DNA of 64,000 nt from Steroidobacter agaridevorans (GTDB lineage Bacteria; Pseudomonadota; Gammaproteobacteria; Steroidobacterales; Steroidobacteraceae), in assembly GCF_009932555.1 (NCBI RefSeq), contig NZ_BLJO01000005.1, forward strand, positions 85,140-149,139. The letters run 5' to 3'. This document shows positions 27,449 to 36,163 of this stretch, one piece after another. Numbering within the stretch: position 1 is the stretch's first letter; every line of letters begins with the position of its first letter. The notes below the pieces were generated by a model that saw nothing but the letters and a program-made list of their open reading frames with translations, had not been told where the DNA came from and made no database searches. The translations under genes and the position numbers were made by a program.

Positions 27449-27700
27449 TTACTTCTTCACTTTCGCCTTGGCCGCGTCGCACTCGGCCTTGGTCAGCATC
27501 ACGTAGCCGGTGCCCTTGCACTTGTTCTGGCCCGCGCAGGCATTGGTGGCCGTGCTGCAAGCGGACTGGCCCTTGCACGCGTTGGCGCCTTCGCATTTCA
27601 CCTTGGCTTCGTCCGCCGCGTTCGCGGTGGTGGCGACAGTGGAAAACAGCAATGCCGCGGCGGCGGCCATGGCGGCGCGAGTGGCTTTCTGTGTGCTCAT
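27449..27700 (-). CDS. Bufferin-like (BufA2-type) cysteine-rich exported peptide
   Basis: ATG 27700 is preceded by AGGAGAG at good spacing and gives 83 residues. A signal peptide (AAMAAAAALLFSTVATTANA, about 10-29) releases a mature peptide of about 54 residues with six cysteines spaced x5, x5, x6, x5, x12 and KGQ/KGT motifs (CEGANACKGQSAC, CAGQNKCKGTG). This pattern resembles the BufA2 bufferins, periplasmic peptides that bind copper after cysteine modification by an MNIO (DUF692) enzyme. No MNIO gene is in the window. The assignment is by pattern and could be a paralogous cysteine-rich family of unknown role. Confidence 0.72.
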   Translation of the reverse strand: MSTQKATRAAMAAAAALLFSTVATTANAADEAKVKCEGANACKGQSACSTATNACAGQNKCKGTGYVMLTKAECDAAKAKVKK

Positions 27701-28142
27701 GAATTCTCTCCTGATCTGATTTCTCGAGCGGGTGTGAAACGGATCGTCATCGATGCCGCGAACAGCATCTTGCCCACAAGACCGGACCCGCCGCCATCCC
27801 ATTACATGCAAATCGAGTAATAAGCGAGCGCTGAGACCGGTCTGGTTAGCACAGCGACTCGGGCATCCTGCCACTCGCGCTGTGGCGCAGAGAGGAAAAG
27901 GCGCGACTTTTCCCCCTGCGCTCGCCGCCTGCGGCGGCGGGCACATTGCGCTGTGCTGTCCTGCTCCGCGCAAGCCCTGGGTGTACATCCGTGTACACCC
28001 GCTCGGCGGAGCGAAGCAGTGCTTCGCCGAAAGGCACCGCCGAGCCCCTGTGCCTGGGGTGGCTCGTATTGAGTTTCATGGATCGTGGGTCGGCTCGCAG
28101 CCGACGGAAAGCTAGCCAACAACCACAATCGGGAGTGAGAAC
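27701..28142. other. Intergenic region between bufferin-like gene and doxX
   Basis: About 440 bases without a supportable gene. It must hold the promoters of the divergent bufferin-like and doxX genes, but I cannot identify either with confidence. It contains a 16-base word at 27857-27872 that recurs at 48267-48282, and self-complementary segments (for example GTGTACATCCGTGTACAC near 27980-28000), typical of dispersed extragenic repeats. Confidence 0.5.
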
Positions 28143-28616
28143 ATGTTGAGCGATACCCTGATGGACCCGAAGAGTCCGCTGGCCCGGCTGCTCGACCACC
28201 TGCAGGCTCCGTTCGCGCTGGCTTCCCGGGTTTATGTGAGCTGGGTGTTCCTCAAGAGCGGCTACCTCAAGCTGTCGGACTGGGAGCAGACCGTGGCGCT
28301 GTTCGAGTACGAATATCGGGTGCCGCTGCTGTCCCCTCAACTCGCGGCCATCGCGGGTACGGCCGGCGAGCTGGTGTTTCCAACGCTGTTGATGCTCGGC
28401 CTGTTCGGCAGGATCAGCGCGCTCGGCCTGCAGGCCGTCAATGCGCTGGCGGTGATTTCATATGCGCACGTGCTGTTCCAGGAAGGCTTCGCGGCCGCCA
28501 TCGGCCAGCATTATCTGTGGGGTTATATTTTGCTGGTCCTGACGGTCTATGGGCCGGGCGCCTGGTCGCTGGACCACCAACTGCGCCGGCGACGCAAGAA
28601 TTCTTCCGACACTTGA
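28143..28616 (+). CDS. DoxX family membrane protein
   Basis: The 157 residues form about four hydrophobic helices with the DoxX-type features FALASRVYVSWVFLKSGYLK, a GTAGELVFPTLLMLGLFGR segment and a C-terminal GHHYLW-like stretch (GQHYLWGYILL). A GGGAGTGAG ribosome binding site precedes ATG 28143. DoxX proteins are quinone-linked or redox-associated membrane proteins that often accompany bufferin/DUF692 loci and their ECF sigma factors. Here it is the nearest plus-strand gene after the sigma/anti-sigma pair; a shared function is inferred. Confidence 0.85.
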   Translation: MLSDTLMDPKSPLARLLDHLQAPFALASRVYVSWVFLKSGYLKLSDWEQTVALFEYEYRVPLLSPQLAAIAGTAGELVFPTLLMLGLFGRISALGLQAVNALAVISYAHVLFQEGFAAAIGQHYLWGYILLVLTVYGPGAWSLDHQLRRRRKNSSDT

Positions 28617-28651
28617 CGAAGACCGGCGCGGACCTCATCCTCGCGCCGCGC

Positions 28652-28824
28652 GACAAGTTCCCCGTCAAGGGGATTCAAAGGGAACTCGGGTGTGAAGCCC
28701 GGGCTGCCCCCGCAACTGTAAGTGGTTCGCCGCGCGTCAAAAAACCACTGGCGTCACCCCAGGAATGGGTCCGCCGGGAAGGTGACGCGAGGACTTCAGC
28801 CATCAGCCAGGAGACCTGCTTGCC
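28652..28824 (+). promoter_or_regulatory. Cobalamin riboswitch upstream of btuB
   Basis: Contains GGGAACTC, a GGTGTGAAG-type stem, GCTGCCCCCGCAACTGTAAG and AGCCAGGAGACC (28805-28816), the conserved elements of the adenosylcobalamin riboswitch in the right order and spacing. The 3' limit follows CTTGC (28819-28823), which can pair with CAAG at 28654-28657. It lies 131 bases before the btuB start and should turn off the whole btuB-cobQ operon when B12 is plentiful. Confidence 0.96.
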
Positions 28825-28955
28825 GCCGTCGTCCATCGATCGGCCGGGGTGTGCCGAGAGAACGGGAATTTCCCTGTAGAGGCGACCGGTGCATGGGTCG
28901 CGACGCGTTTGTGAGTTGCAGCCCGTGCGGTTTGTAACTTACAGCGGAGCTCTCA

Positions 28956-30917
28956 GTGTCTACCCATCCCGTTTCCGGCCCCACCCCCCGGGCCTCGTCT
29001 CGCCTTCTCACCCTGTCCGTCGCCTTGCTGCTGCATCCCGCGTGGTCCGCGATGGCGGCCGATATGCAGGATGGCGTCGAAGATGTCATCGTCACCGCCA
29101 ATCGCATCGCGCAGGAAACATCGCGCGTCGGCGACTCGGTCACTGTAATTACCGCGAAAGAACAGCGTCTCAGCCAGAAAACCGCCGTGTCCGATCTGCT
29201 CGCGCTGACACCGGGCGTGACGGTCGCGCGCAATGGCGGCTTCGGCGGCACCACGACGATTCGAATTCGTGGCGCCGAGAGCCATCAGACGATGGTGCTC
29301 ATCGACGGCGTCAAGCTCAACGATCCGTCCTCGGCCAGCGGCGAATTCAACTTCGCGGATCTCATCACCACCGACTTTGCGCAGATCGAAGTGTTGCGCG
29401 GCCCGCAGTCCACGCTGTGGGGCAGTCAGGCGATCGGCGGCGTAGTAAACATCGTGACGCCGGTGCCCGAAGGCCCGCTGTCCGCATCTGTCTCCGCCGA
29501 GGGTGGCACTCACGAAACCGCGATCATGCGCGCTCACGCGCAGGCCGGCGGCGACCGTTTCGCCTGGCGCGTCAGCGGCAATTATTTGACCAGCGACGGC
29601 ATCTCCGCCTATTCGCGCGACCTGGGCGGTCGCGAGCCTGACGGCTATCGAAATGTTGGCTTCACGGCGCGCGGCATTCTGCACATCACTGACAACGTCT
29701 CCGCCGAAATCCGCTCGACCTGGAGCGACGGCCGCTCGGACTACGACGGCTTTGTGGGTTTCAATCTGGCAGACACGCCCGAGTACGGCACGACCGAAGA
29801 ATTGACCACCTACGCCGGTGTGAAATTCGATGTGTTCGACGGACGTTTCGAGAATCGCATCGGCTTCGCGTACACCGATACCGACCGCAAGGACACCGAT
29901 CCTTCGTCGACGGTGCCGACCACTTTCGATGCGGACGGTCGCAACGAGCGTTGGGAATATCAGGGCACGCTGCGTATCACGGAGCGCGTGAGCACCATCG
30001 TCGGCCTGGAGTCGGAACGCTCCGAGCTGAGTTCGGCATCGCCCACCACGTTCGATCCAGATCCCGCGCCGCTGACCGGCGAGGTGCAGATCGACAGCGC
30101 CTACGCGCAAGTCAACGTAACGCCGATCGATGCGTTGTCGTTGACGGCCGGCGTTCGCTATGACGATCACGATACCTTCGGCGGGCACACGACGACCCGT
30201 GCGTCGGCTGCATGGTCGGTCACGCCGTCGACGATCCTGCGCGCCAGTTATGGCGAAGGATTCAAGGCGCCGACGCTGTATCAGCTGTACAGCCTGTACG
30301 GCAATCTGAATCTCGACGCCGAAGAGGCCGAGAGCTGGGATGCCGGCATCGAGCAGCACTTCTTCGACAAGCAGCTGGTGGTGTCCGCGACCTACTTCGA
30401 CCGCGACACGACCAACATGATCGACTTCGTCTCCTGCTGGGGCGAGACCTCGCCGGATTGCCTGGCGCGGCCCGACGGTTACTACGACAACTTCCAGCAA
30501 ACGAATGCCCACGGCGTCGAACTGGCGATGGCCGCGCACTTGACCGAACAGCTCTCGCTCACCGTGAACTACACGAACATGGATGCGGAGAACACGGCGC
30601 GCGGCACCGCGAACTTCGGCCATTCGCTGCCGCGTCGGCCGGATGAAACGACCAATGCGCAAGTGAGCTATGAGTGGCCGGTCGGTCTGACGACGACGGT
30701 TGCCGTCCAGCATGCGAGCCGCAGCTTCGACACGATCTCGAATGCCGCCGTGCTGGATGGTTACACGCTGGTCGACTTCCGCGCATCGCTTGCGGTGAGC
30801 GATTCGTTGGAAGTCTACGGTCGCATCGAGAATGCGTTCGATGAAGAGTACGAGACCGTGAAGAACTACGGCACGCTCGGTCGCACGTTCTACGCCGGCC
30901 TGCGGCAGAGCTTCTGA
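28956..30917 (+). CDS. btuB: TonB-dependent vitamin B12 outer-membrane receptor BtuB
   Basis: Outer-membrane active transporter for cobalamin. GTG 28956 follows GGAG at 6-base spacing. The 653 residues have a signal peptide (to about 35), a TonB box EDVIVTA (42-48), a plug domain with VLIDGVKLNDP and RGPQSTLWGSQAIGGVVNI, and a 22-stranded beta-barrel ending in the outer-membrane signature FYAGLRQSF with terminal Phe. The riboswitch upstream and the B12 genes downstream justify BtuB rather than a siderophore receptor. The stop overlaps the next start by 1 base (TGATG). Confidence 0.94.
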   Translation: MSTHPVSGPTPRASSRLLTLSVALLLHPAWSAMAADMQDGVEDVIVTANRIAQETSRVGDSVTVITAKEQRLSQKTAVSDLLALTPGVTVARNGGFGGTTTIRIRGAESHQTMVLIDGVKLNDPSSASGEFNFADLITTDFAQIEVLRGPQSTLWGSQAIGGVVNIVTPVPEGPLSASVSAEGGTHETAIMRAHAQAGGDRFAWRVSGNYLTSDGISAYSRDLGGREPDGYRNVGFTARGILHITDNVSAEIRSTWSDGRSDYDGFVGFNLADTPEYGTTEELTTYAGVKFDVFDGRFENRIGFAYTDTDRKDTDPSSTVPTTFDADGRNERWEYQGTLRITERVSTIVGLESERSELSSASPTTFDPDPAPLTGEVQIDSAYAQVNVTPIDALSLTAGVRYDDHDTFGGHTTTRASAAWSVTPSTILRASYGEGFKAPTLYQLYSLYGNLNLDAEEAESWDAGIEQHFFDKQLVVSATYFDRDTTNMIDFVSCWGETSPDCLARPDGYYDNFQQTNAHGVELAMAAHLTEQLSLTVNYTNMDAENTARGTANFGHSLPRRPDETTNAQVSYEWPVGLTTTVAVQHASRSFDTISNAAVLDGYTLVDFRASLAVSDSLEVYGRIENAFDEEYETVKNYGTLGRTFYAGLRQSF

Positions 30918-31960
30918 TGGACAGTGGCGCCGACATTGCAGCCGGTCGTTTCGCACATCACGGTGGCCGGCTGTGTGTCGCGCGCTCGCTGTTTCCCGAT
31001 GTGCCTCAGCCGTGGATCGACCTGTCTACGGGCATCAATCCTTCGTCATATTCAGCGCCGCGAGCTTCGGCTCGCGAGCGCAATCGATTGCCGGAGCCGA
31101 GCGAGCTCGCGAAGCTCGAAGCGGTGGCAGCCGCGGCCTTTGGTGTAGACGATCCTGCGCGCGTCGTCGCGACTGGCGGGACGGAGAGCGCGCTTCGATT
31201 GCTGCCGTATTTGTTGAGGACCGGTTCGGCTGTCGTTGCGGGGCCGACGTATGGGTCGCATGCTGATGCATGGATGCGAGCAGGTGTAGATACGAATATG
31301 GTCGCCGACTCGGAGCTGGCGGCCCGAGCCAGCGCTGCCGGCGCTGCCATGACTGTCGTCAATCCAAACAATCCGGACGGACGCGTGCTGAGCCGCGAGC
31401 AACTACAAACGCTGCATGATTCTTTGCAAGCAAACGGTGGCGCGCTGATCGTCGACGAAGCGTTCGGCGATCTCGAGCCCACTCACTGCGTCGCCGGCCT
31501 GGCCGGCACGGACCGCGCGGCGCGCATGATCGTGTTGCGCTCGTTTGGGAAGTTCTATGGATTGGCCGGCGTGCGTTTGGGATTCGTCGTTGCCTCCCCC
31601 GTCATTGCCACTCAACTGCGTCACATGCTCGGCGACTGGCCCGTGTCTGTGGATGCGTTGCGCGCGGGACTCGCCGCCTACGCAGACGAGGCCTGGGCGG
31701 CGAAAACGCGGCTTCGCTTGCATCGCGCCGCGCAGCGTCTCGACAAGCTGCTCGTCGACGCCGGCATGACCATCGTCGGGGGCACCTCGCTTTATCGGCT
31801 GGCTCGTGCTTCGAACGCGCGCGCAAGATTCACGCAACTCATCTCACACGGCCTCCTCGCCCGGCCGTTCGACTACGACAGCACGCTGTTACGTTTCGGT
31901 CTGCCGCTCGGTGCAAAAGACTGGCGCCGTCTTGCGGACGCGCTGAAGGTGCAACCATGA
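30917..31960 (+). CDS. cobD: Threonine-phosphate decarboxylase CobD (class I/II PLP aminotransferase fold)
   Basis: Makes (R)-1-amino-2-propanol phosphate, the linker between corrin ring and nucleotide loop. The 347 residues show the family start GGRL...WIDLSTGINP, the cofactor segment VVNPNNPDGRV, DEAFGD and the PLP lysine Lys212 in RSFGKFYGLAGVRLGF. It overlaps btuB by 1 base and cobO by 4. The product would be used by CbiB, encoded in the same operon. Confidence 0.93.
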   Translation: MDSGADIAAGRFAHHGGRLCVARSLFPDVPQPWIDLSTGINPSSYSAPRASARERNRLPEPSELAKLEAVAAAAFGVDDPARVVATGGTESALRLLPYLLRTGSAVVAGPTYGSHADAWMRAGVDTNMVADSELAARASAAGAAMTVVNPNNPDGRVLSREQLQTLHDSLQANGGALIVDEAFGDLEPTHCVAGLAGTDRAARMIVLRSFGKFYGLAGVRLGFVVASPVIATQLRHMLGDWPVSVDALRAGLAAYADEAWAAKTRLRLHRAAQRLDKLLVDAGMTIVGGTSLYRLARASNARARFTQLISHGLLARPFDYDSTLLRFGLPLGAKDWRRLADALKVQP

Positions 31961-32586
31961 GCACACCGACCGACGGCCTTTCCGAAGCCGAGAAGGACCG
32001 TCTGCACGCCGAAGAAATGAGGCTGCGCCAGGCGGAGCGTCGCGCCGAGCGCGCAACCAAGAAGGAACGCGGCGGCCTGCTGATGATCCTCACCGGCCCT
32101 GGCAAGGGCAAATCCTCCAGCGCCTTTGGCATGGTGGCCCGCGCGCTCGGTTGGGACATGCGCATCGGCATCGTGCAGTTCATCAAGGGCAAGTGGCAGA
32201 CCGGCGAGAAACATTTCTTCCGCCGCTTTCCCGAACTGGTGACGTTCGAAGTGATGGGCGAAGGCTTCACCTGGGACGTGCAGGACCGCCAGCGCGACAT
32301 CGCCGCCGCCCAGAAGGCGTGGCAACGCGGCTGCGAGCTGATCGTCGATCCCGAGTATGACTTCGTGCTGCTCGATGAGCTGAACATCGCCATTCGCAAC
32401 GATTACGTCAGCATCGATGAAGTGGTTGCGTTCCTGAAGAATCGTCCGCGCGACAAGCATATCTGCATCACTGGGCGCGACGCGCGCCCCCAGCTGACCG
32501 AGATCGCCGATCTGGTCACCGAGATGACGCTGATCAAACATCCGTACGAGGCCGGTTTCAAACCGCAGCGTGGAGTGGAATTTTGA
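31957..32586 (+). CDS. cobO: Cob(I)yrinic acid a,c-diamide adenosyltransferase CobO (BtuR/CobA type)
   Basis: Transfers the adenosyl group of ATP to the reduced cobalt of corrinoids. The 209 residues have a charged N-terminal helix, the inverted-type P-loop GPGKGKSSSA (47-56), KGKWQTGE and LLDELNIA, and ITGRDARPQL. The ATG overlaps the cobD stop. It is one of two unrelated adenosyltransferases in this window; the PduO-type enzyme lies at 39126-39698. Confidence 0.95.
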   Translation: MSTPTDGLSEAEKDRLHAEEMRLRQAERRAERATKKERGGLLMILTGPGKGKSSSAFGMVARALGWDMRIGIVQFIKGKWQTGEKHFFRRFPELVTFEVMGEGFTWDVQDRQRDIAAAQKAWQRGCELIVDPEYDFVLLDELNIAIRNDYVSIDEVVAFLKNRPRDKHICITGRDARPQLTEIADLVTEMTLIKHPYEAGFKPQRGVEF

Positions 32587-33449
32587 AACCCTGGCTCGCA
32601 CCGCTGCTGGCCGCTCTATGGCTCGCGCCGGGCGCACAGGCGGGGGAACCGGCGCCTCACCCGATGCGCATCGTTTCGTTGAACATGTGCGTCGACAGCA
32701 TCGTCGTCGAACTGGTCTCGCACGATCGGATTGCGGCACTCAGCCACTACGCGCGCGATCCGCAGCGTTCAACGATTTCAGACGCGGCCCGACACCTGCC
32801 GATCACTTATGAAACCGCCGAGGAAGTCGTCGCGCTCCGGCCGGACCTGGTGCTCACCAGCCGCCACTCGGCGATTGCCACTCGCAATGCGCTGAAGCGG
32901 GTCGGCATTCGATTCGAGTTGTTCGATGTTCCGGCCAGCATCGAAGAGAGCCTGGCGCAGGTGAGACAGGTCGCGCATCTGCTGGGCGCGGAGCGTGAGG
33001 GCGAAGCGATGGTTGCGCGCATTCAGGCCGCGCTGGACGCTGCTCGCCTGCCTCCTGAAGAGCCACCGTTGACCGCCGCCATATATCAGCCCGGCGGCTT
33101 GTCTGCTGGCGCGGATACCGTCGTCGGTGAATTGATGGAGCTCACCGGCCTTAGAAACATCGCCGCGCGCTATGGCGTCGAGCAGTATCGTCCGCTGCCT
33201 TTGGAAGTGCTGGTTTCAGCGCCGCCGGATGTGTTGCTGGTGGGCGAGACTTCGCCCGGCGCACCGCTGCAGGCAGAAAAGATTGTGCGCCATCGCGCAT
33301 TGCACGCTTTGGATTCTCAAATGACACAAGCCGTGTTTCCAGCGCGGCTCCTGTACTGCGCCGGACCGACGATGGTCCCTGCGGCGGCTGCGCTTGTGCA
33401 TGCTCGTGAGCAAGCGTGGGCCGTGCGGCGTACGAGGGTCAGGCTGTGA
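32583..33449 (+). CDS. btuF: Periplasmic cobalamin-binding protein BtuF (class III ABC substrate-binding protein)
   Basis: Delivers B12 from the periplasm to BtuCD. The TTG start at 32583 overlaps the cobO stop; a signal peptide (WLAPLLAALWLAPGAQA, about 3-20) follows, with RIVSLNMCVDSIVVEL, the class III start. The 288 residues form two lobes joined by a long helix (SIEESLAQVRQVAHLLG). The usual start GxG/ALxP motif is altered (SLNMCVDSI), as in BtuF-like or cobamide/iron-chelate-binding homologues. Its place between cobO and btuCD supports a corrinoid substrate. Confidence 0.88.
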   Translation: MKPWLAPLLAALWLAPGAQAGEPAPHPMRIVSLNMCVDSIVVELVSHDRIAALSHYARDPQRSTISDAARHLPITYETAEEVVALRPDLVLTSRHSAIATRNALKRVGIRFELFDVPASIEESLAQVRQVAHLLGAEREGEAMVARIQAALDAARLPPEEPPLTAAIYQPGGLSAGADTVVGELMELTGLRNIAARYGVEQYRPLPLEVLVSAPPDVLLVGETSPGAPLQAEKIVRHRALHALDSQMTQAVFPARLLYCAGPTMVPAAAALVHAREQAWAVRRTRVRL

Positions 33450-34423
33450 CTTCGCGTCGGTGGGCCGTACCTTCGCTTTTGGCGCTCGTGGTCGTGCTCG
33501 CGATCCTGTCGATCGCCGTTGGCCGCGTGACGCTGACTTGGGATATGTGGAAGGCACAGGATGCTGTCAGCCGCGCGATTCTGCTCGAGCTGCGCCTGCC
33601 TCGCGCGATCCTGGGTGTATTGGTCGGCGCATCGCTCGGCCTTGCAGGCGCAGCGATGCAGGGATATTTGCGAAATGCCCTCGCCGAGCCGGGAACGTTG
33701 GGCGTATCGGCGATGTCGGCACTCGGCGCTGTGCTCAGCATCTTCTTCAACATCGCCGGACTGCATCCGTGGGTACTACCCATCTGCGGCGTGACAGGCG
33801 GCATGACGGCCATGGCTGCGTTGTTTGTTTTGTCCGGCATGGCGGCCAGCGTGCTGACGCTCGTCTTGTCCGGCATCATCCTGAGCGCGCTCGCCGTCGC
33901 CGGCATTTCGTTGGTGCTGTCGTTATCACCCAGCCCGTGGGCAGCCGGTGAGATCGTACGCTGGATGCTGGGTGGGCTCACGGATCGAAGCTTCGATGAG
34001 CTGACCATCGCCGCGCCGTTGATCGTGATTGGATGTATCGCGGTGCTCGGTTGTCGTCGTTCCCTGGACGCGCTGACGCTCGGCGAGACGGGCGCCCGCT
34101 CGCTCGGCATCGATTTGAACCGTGCGCAATGGCAGCTGGCCTTTGGCATCGGCCTGATCGTCGGTGGCAGTACTGCGGTTACGGGCGTGATTGGATTCGT
34201 CGGCCTGATCGTGCCGCACCTGATGCGCTCGCTGGTCGGCTCGCGCCCGGGCGCATTGTTAGTTCCCAGCGCCATTGGCGGCGCGGCCCTGGTGCTCGCG
34301 GCAGACATTGCCGTCCGACTCCTGCCCGGCGGCTCGGAGCTCGAGCTCGGGGTGGTGATGTCGTTGATCGGCGCACCGTTCTTCTTCGTGCTGCTGCACT
34401 CCATGCGGCGCAAGCTCACATGA
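33446..34423 (+). CDS. btuC: Cobalamin ABC transporter permease BtuC (FecCD family)
   Basis: Inner-membrane channel subunit for B12 import. GTG 33446 overlaps the btuF stop (GTGA) and gives 325 residues with about nine to ten helices. The FecCD signatures LRLPRAILGVLVGASLGLAG, GAAMQGYLRNALAEPGTLGVS and the cytoplasmic coupling loop GFVGLIVPHLMRSLVG are present. A GTG 30 bases upstream is possible but lies inside btuF. It is coupled to btuD by another 4-base overlap. Confidence 0.92.
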   Translation: MTSRRWAVPSLLALVVVLAILSIAVGRVTLTWDMWKAQDAVSRAILLELRLPRAILGVLVGASLGLAGAAMQGYLRNALAEPGTLGVSAMSALGAVLSIFFNIAGLHPWVLPICGVTGGMTAMAALFVLSGMAASVLTLVLSGIILSALAVAGISLVLSLSPSPWAAGEIVRWMLGGLTDRSFDELTIAAPLIVIGCIAVLGCRRSLDALTLGETGARSLGIDLNRAQWQLAFGIGLIVGGSTAVTGVIGFVGLIVPHLMRSLVGSRPGALLVPSAIGGAALVLAADIAVRLLPGGSELELGVVMSLIGAPFFFVLLHSMRRKLT

Positions 34424-35214
34424 CGCGGCCGGCTAGCAACCTGAAGATCAACGGACTACAGTTTCGACGTGGCAGCCGCGTCGTGCTGGATGCCATCGAT
34501 CTGCAACTGCAGTCGGGCGCAGTCACCGCGGTGCTCGGTCCGAACGGGGCCGGCAAGTCCACGCTATTGTCGTGCATCGCCGGCCTGCTTCGGCCGGAGC
34601 GCGGCTCGGTCGAGCTGGATGGAACATCACTGCATTCATTGGCCGCCATGCAACGGGCACGTCGCATCGCCTTTCTGCCCCAGACTCCCGAGATCGCCTG
34701 GGCGGTCGACGTGCAGACCCTGGTCGGACTCGGCCGCATTCCGTTTCAAGGCGTCAGCAGCGATGAGGAAGATCGCGCTGCCGTCGCTCGCGCCATGGCT
34801 AAAACCGAAGTCGCCCAGTGGGCCGAGCGCGCTGTGACGACGCTCTCGGGCGGTGAGCGCGCACGCGTGCTGTTGGCTCGTGTGCTGGCGGGCGAATCGG
34901 ATTGGATTCTGGCGGATGAGCCGTTCACCGGCCTCGATCCGTCCCATCAGTTCGAAGCGGCCGAACTGTTACGAGCCGCGGCCGATCAAGGCGGCGGCGT
35001 GGTGCTGACCATTCACGATCTCACGCTCGCGGCGAGAATCGCCGATCGCGTCATCATCATCGACGACGGCCGCATCGTTGCTGACGGCTCACCTCAGGAC
35101 GCCCTGACGCCGCAGATCCTGCGCGATGTTTATAACATCGACGCGCAGTGGCTCGAAGGCATGAATGGCACGCCGCCGACGATTGCCATTCACGGGCGTG
35201 CGACACGGGGCTAG
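34420..35214 (+). CDS. btuD: Cobalamin ABC transporter ATPase BtuD
   Basis: Cytoplasmic ATPase energising BtuC. The 264 residues contain Walker A GPNGAGKST (40-48), a Q-loop in AFLPQTPEIAW, the ABC signature LSGGERARV, Walker B WILADEPFTGLD and the H-loop TIHDLTLA. The ATG overlaps the btuC stop. A DSP-type C-terminal tail extends beyond the ATPase core. It is followed 4 bases later by cbiB. Confidence 0.93.
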   Translation: MTRPASNLKINGLQFRRGSRVVLDAIDLQLQSGAVTAVLGPNGAGKSTLLSCIAGLLRPERGSVELDGTSLHSLAAMQRARRIAFLPQTPEIAWAVDVQTLVGLGRIPFQGVSSDEEDRAAVARAMAKTEVAQWAERAVTTLSGGERARVLLARVLAGESDWILADEPFTGLDPSHQFEAAELLRAAADQGGGVVLTIHDLTLAARIADRVIIIDDGRIVADGSPQDALTPQILRDVYNIDAQWLEGMNGTPPTIAIHGRATRG

Positions 35215-35218
35215 CGAC

Positions 35219-36163
35219 ATGTTCGACCCCTGGTTACTCATCGCGGCGCTGATCGTCGAAGCCTGCGTCGGCTATCCGCTCGCCCTTTATCGCGCGATTC
35301 GTCATCCGGTGGTTTGGATCGGGATCGCGCTCGATGCGCTGGAGCGTCGCTGGAACCGACCGGAATTCGGCGATGGAGCGCGGCGCTCGCTGGGCGTTGT
35401 CACTGTCGTGTTGGTAGCGGGCGGCGCTGCTGGGATCGGTTACGTCGTTCAGACATTGGCCGGCCATGTTTCTTTCGGTTCGGCTTTGATTGTCCTGGTC
35501 GCGAGCACTGGCCTCGCTCAGCACAGTTTATTTACTCACGTTCGTGCTGTGCTTCAGCCGCTTGCCAGTGGCGATTTGGTTGCCGCACGCCGCGAAGTTG
35601 CGCAGATCGTTGGCCGTGATACGGAGGCGCTGAGCGAATCCGGTGTGGCGGGGGCAGCGCTGGAAAGTCTCGCGGAGAGTTTCAACGACGGTATCGTCGC
35701 GCCAGCGTTCTGGTTGTTCGTCGGCGGCTTGCCCGGCTTGTTTGCTTATAAAGCGCTGAATACCGCCGACAGCTTGATCGGCCATCGAGAGGCGCGCTGG
35801 CGGATGTTTGGTTGGGCGGCCGCGCGTGCCGACGACGTTGCGAATCTCATTCCCGCCCGCCTCGCTGGCGCGTTGCTCGCCATCGCTGGCGGCGGTGGAT
35901 TGTTAGTGATGTGGCGGGACGCGCCGAAACATGCATCGCCAAATGCCGGTTGGCCCGAAGCCGCGATGGCCGGCGCGCTGCGCATTCGACTCGGCGGACC
36001 GACGGCTTACGACGGCGTCATGCATGAACGGCCTGTGTTCGGCGCAGGTTCGTCGCCGACGGTTGACGACCTCAAGCGCGGACTTCGTATTTACGTGATC
36101 GCCTGCGGTTTGCTGTGGCTGACTGCGGTCGCGACGGGATTCGCGATGGGTGCGAACGGCTGA
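35219..36163 (+). CDS. cbiB: Adenosylcobinamide-phosphate synthase CbiB
   Basis: Membrane enzyme that amidates the propionate of adenosylcobyric acid with aminopropanol phosphate. ATG 35219 follows btuD by 4 bases and gives 314 residues with several helices. Family motifs seen are HPVVWIG near the N-terminus, ESLAESFNDGIVAPAFW, YKALNTADSLIGHR and APSPNAGWPEAAMAG-like (ASPNAGWPEAAMAGAL). The stop overlaps the cobQ start (TGATG). Also called CobD in the aerobic-pathway nomenclature. Confidence 0.94.
   Translation: MFDPWLLIAALIVEACVGYPLALYRAIRHPVVWIGIALDALERRWNRPEFGDGARRSLGVVTVVLVAGGAAGIGYVVQTLAGHVSFGSALIVLVASTGLAQHSLFTHVRAVLQPLASGDLVAARREVAQIVGRDTEALSESGVAGAALESLAESFNDGIVAPAFWLFVGGLPGLFAYKALNTADSLIGHREARWRMFGWAAARADDVANLIPARLAGALLAIAGGGGLLVMWRDAPKHASPNAGWPEAAMAGALRIRLGGPTAYDGVMHERPVFGAGSSPTVDDLKRGLRIYVIACGLLWLTAVATGFAMGANG

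Noticed and set aside
28517-28879. Plus-strand frame across the btuB leader
   Set aside because: It covers the doxX 3' end and cobalamin riboswitch; the RNA signal explains the sequence.
28953-30956. 667-codon minus-strand frame opposite btuB
   Set aside because: Antisense shadow; btuB has a TonB box, plug and barrel signatures and a riboswitch.
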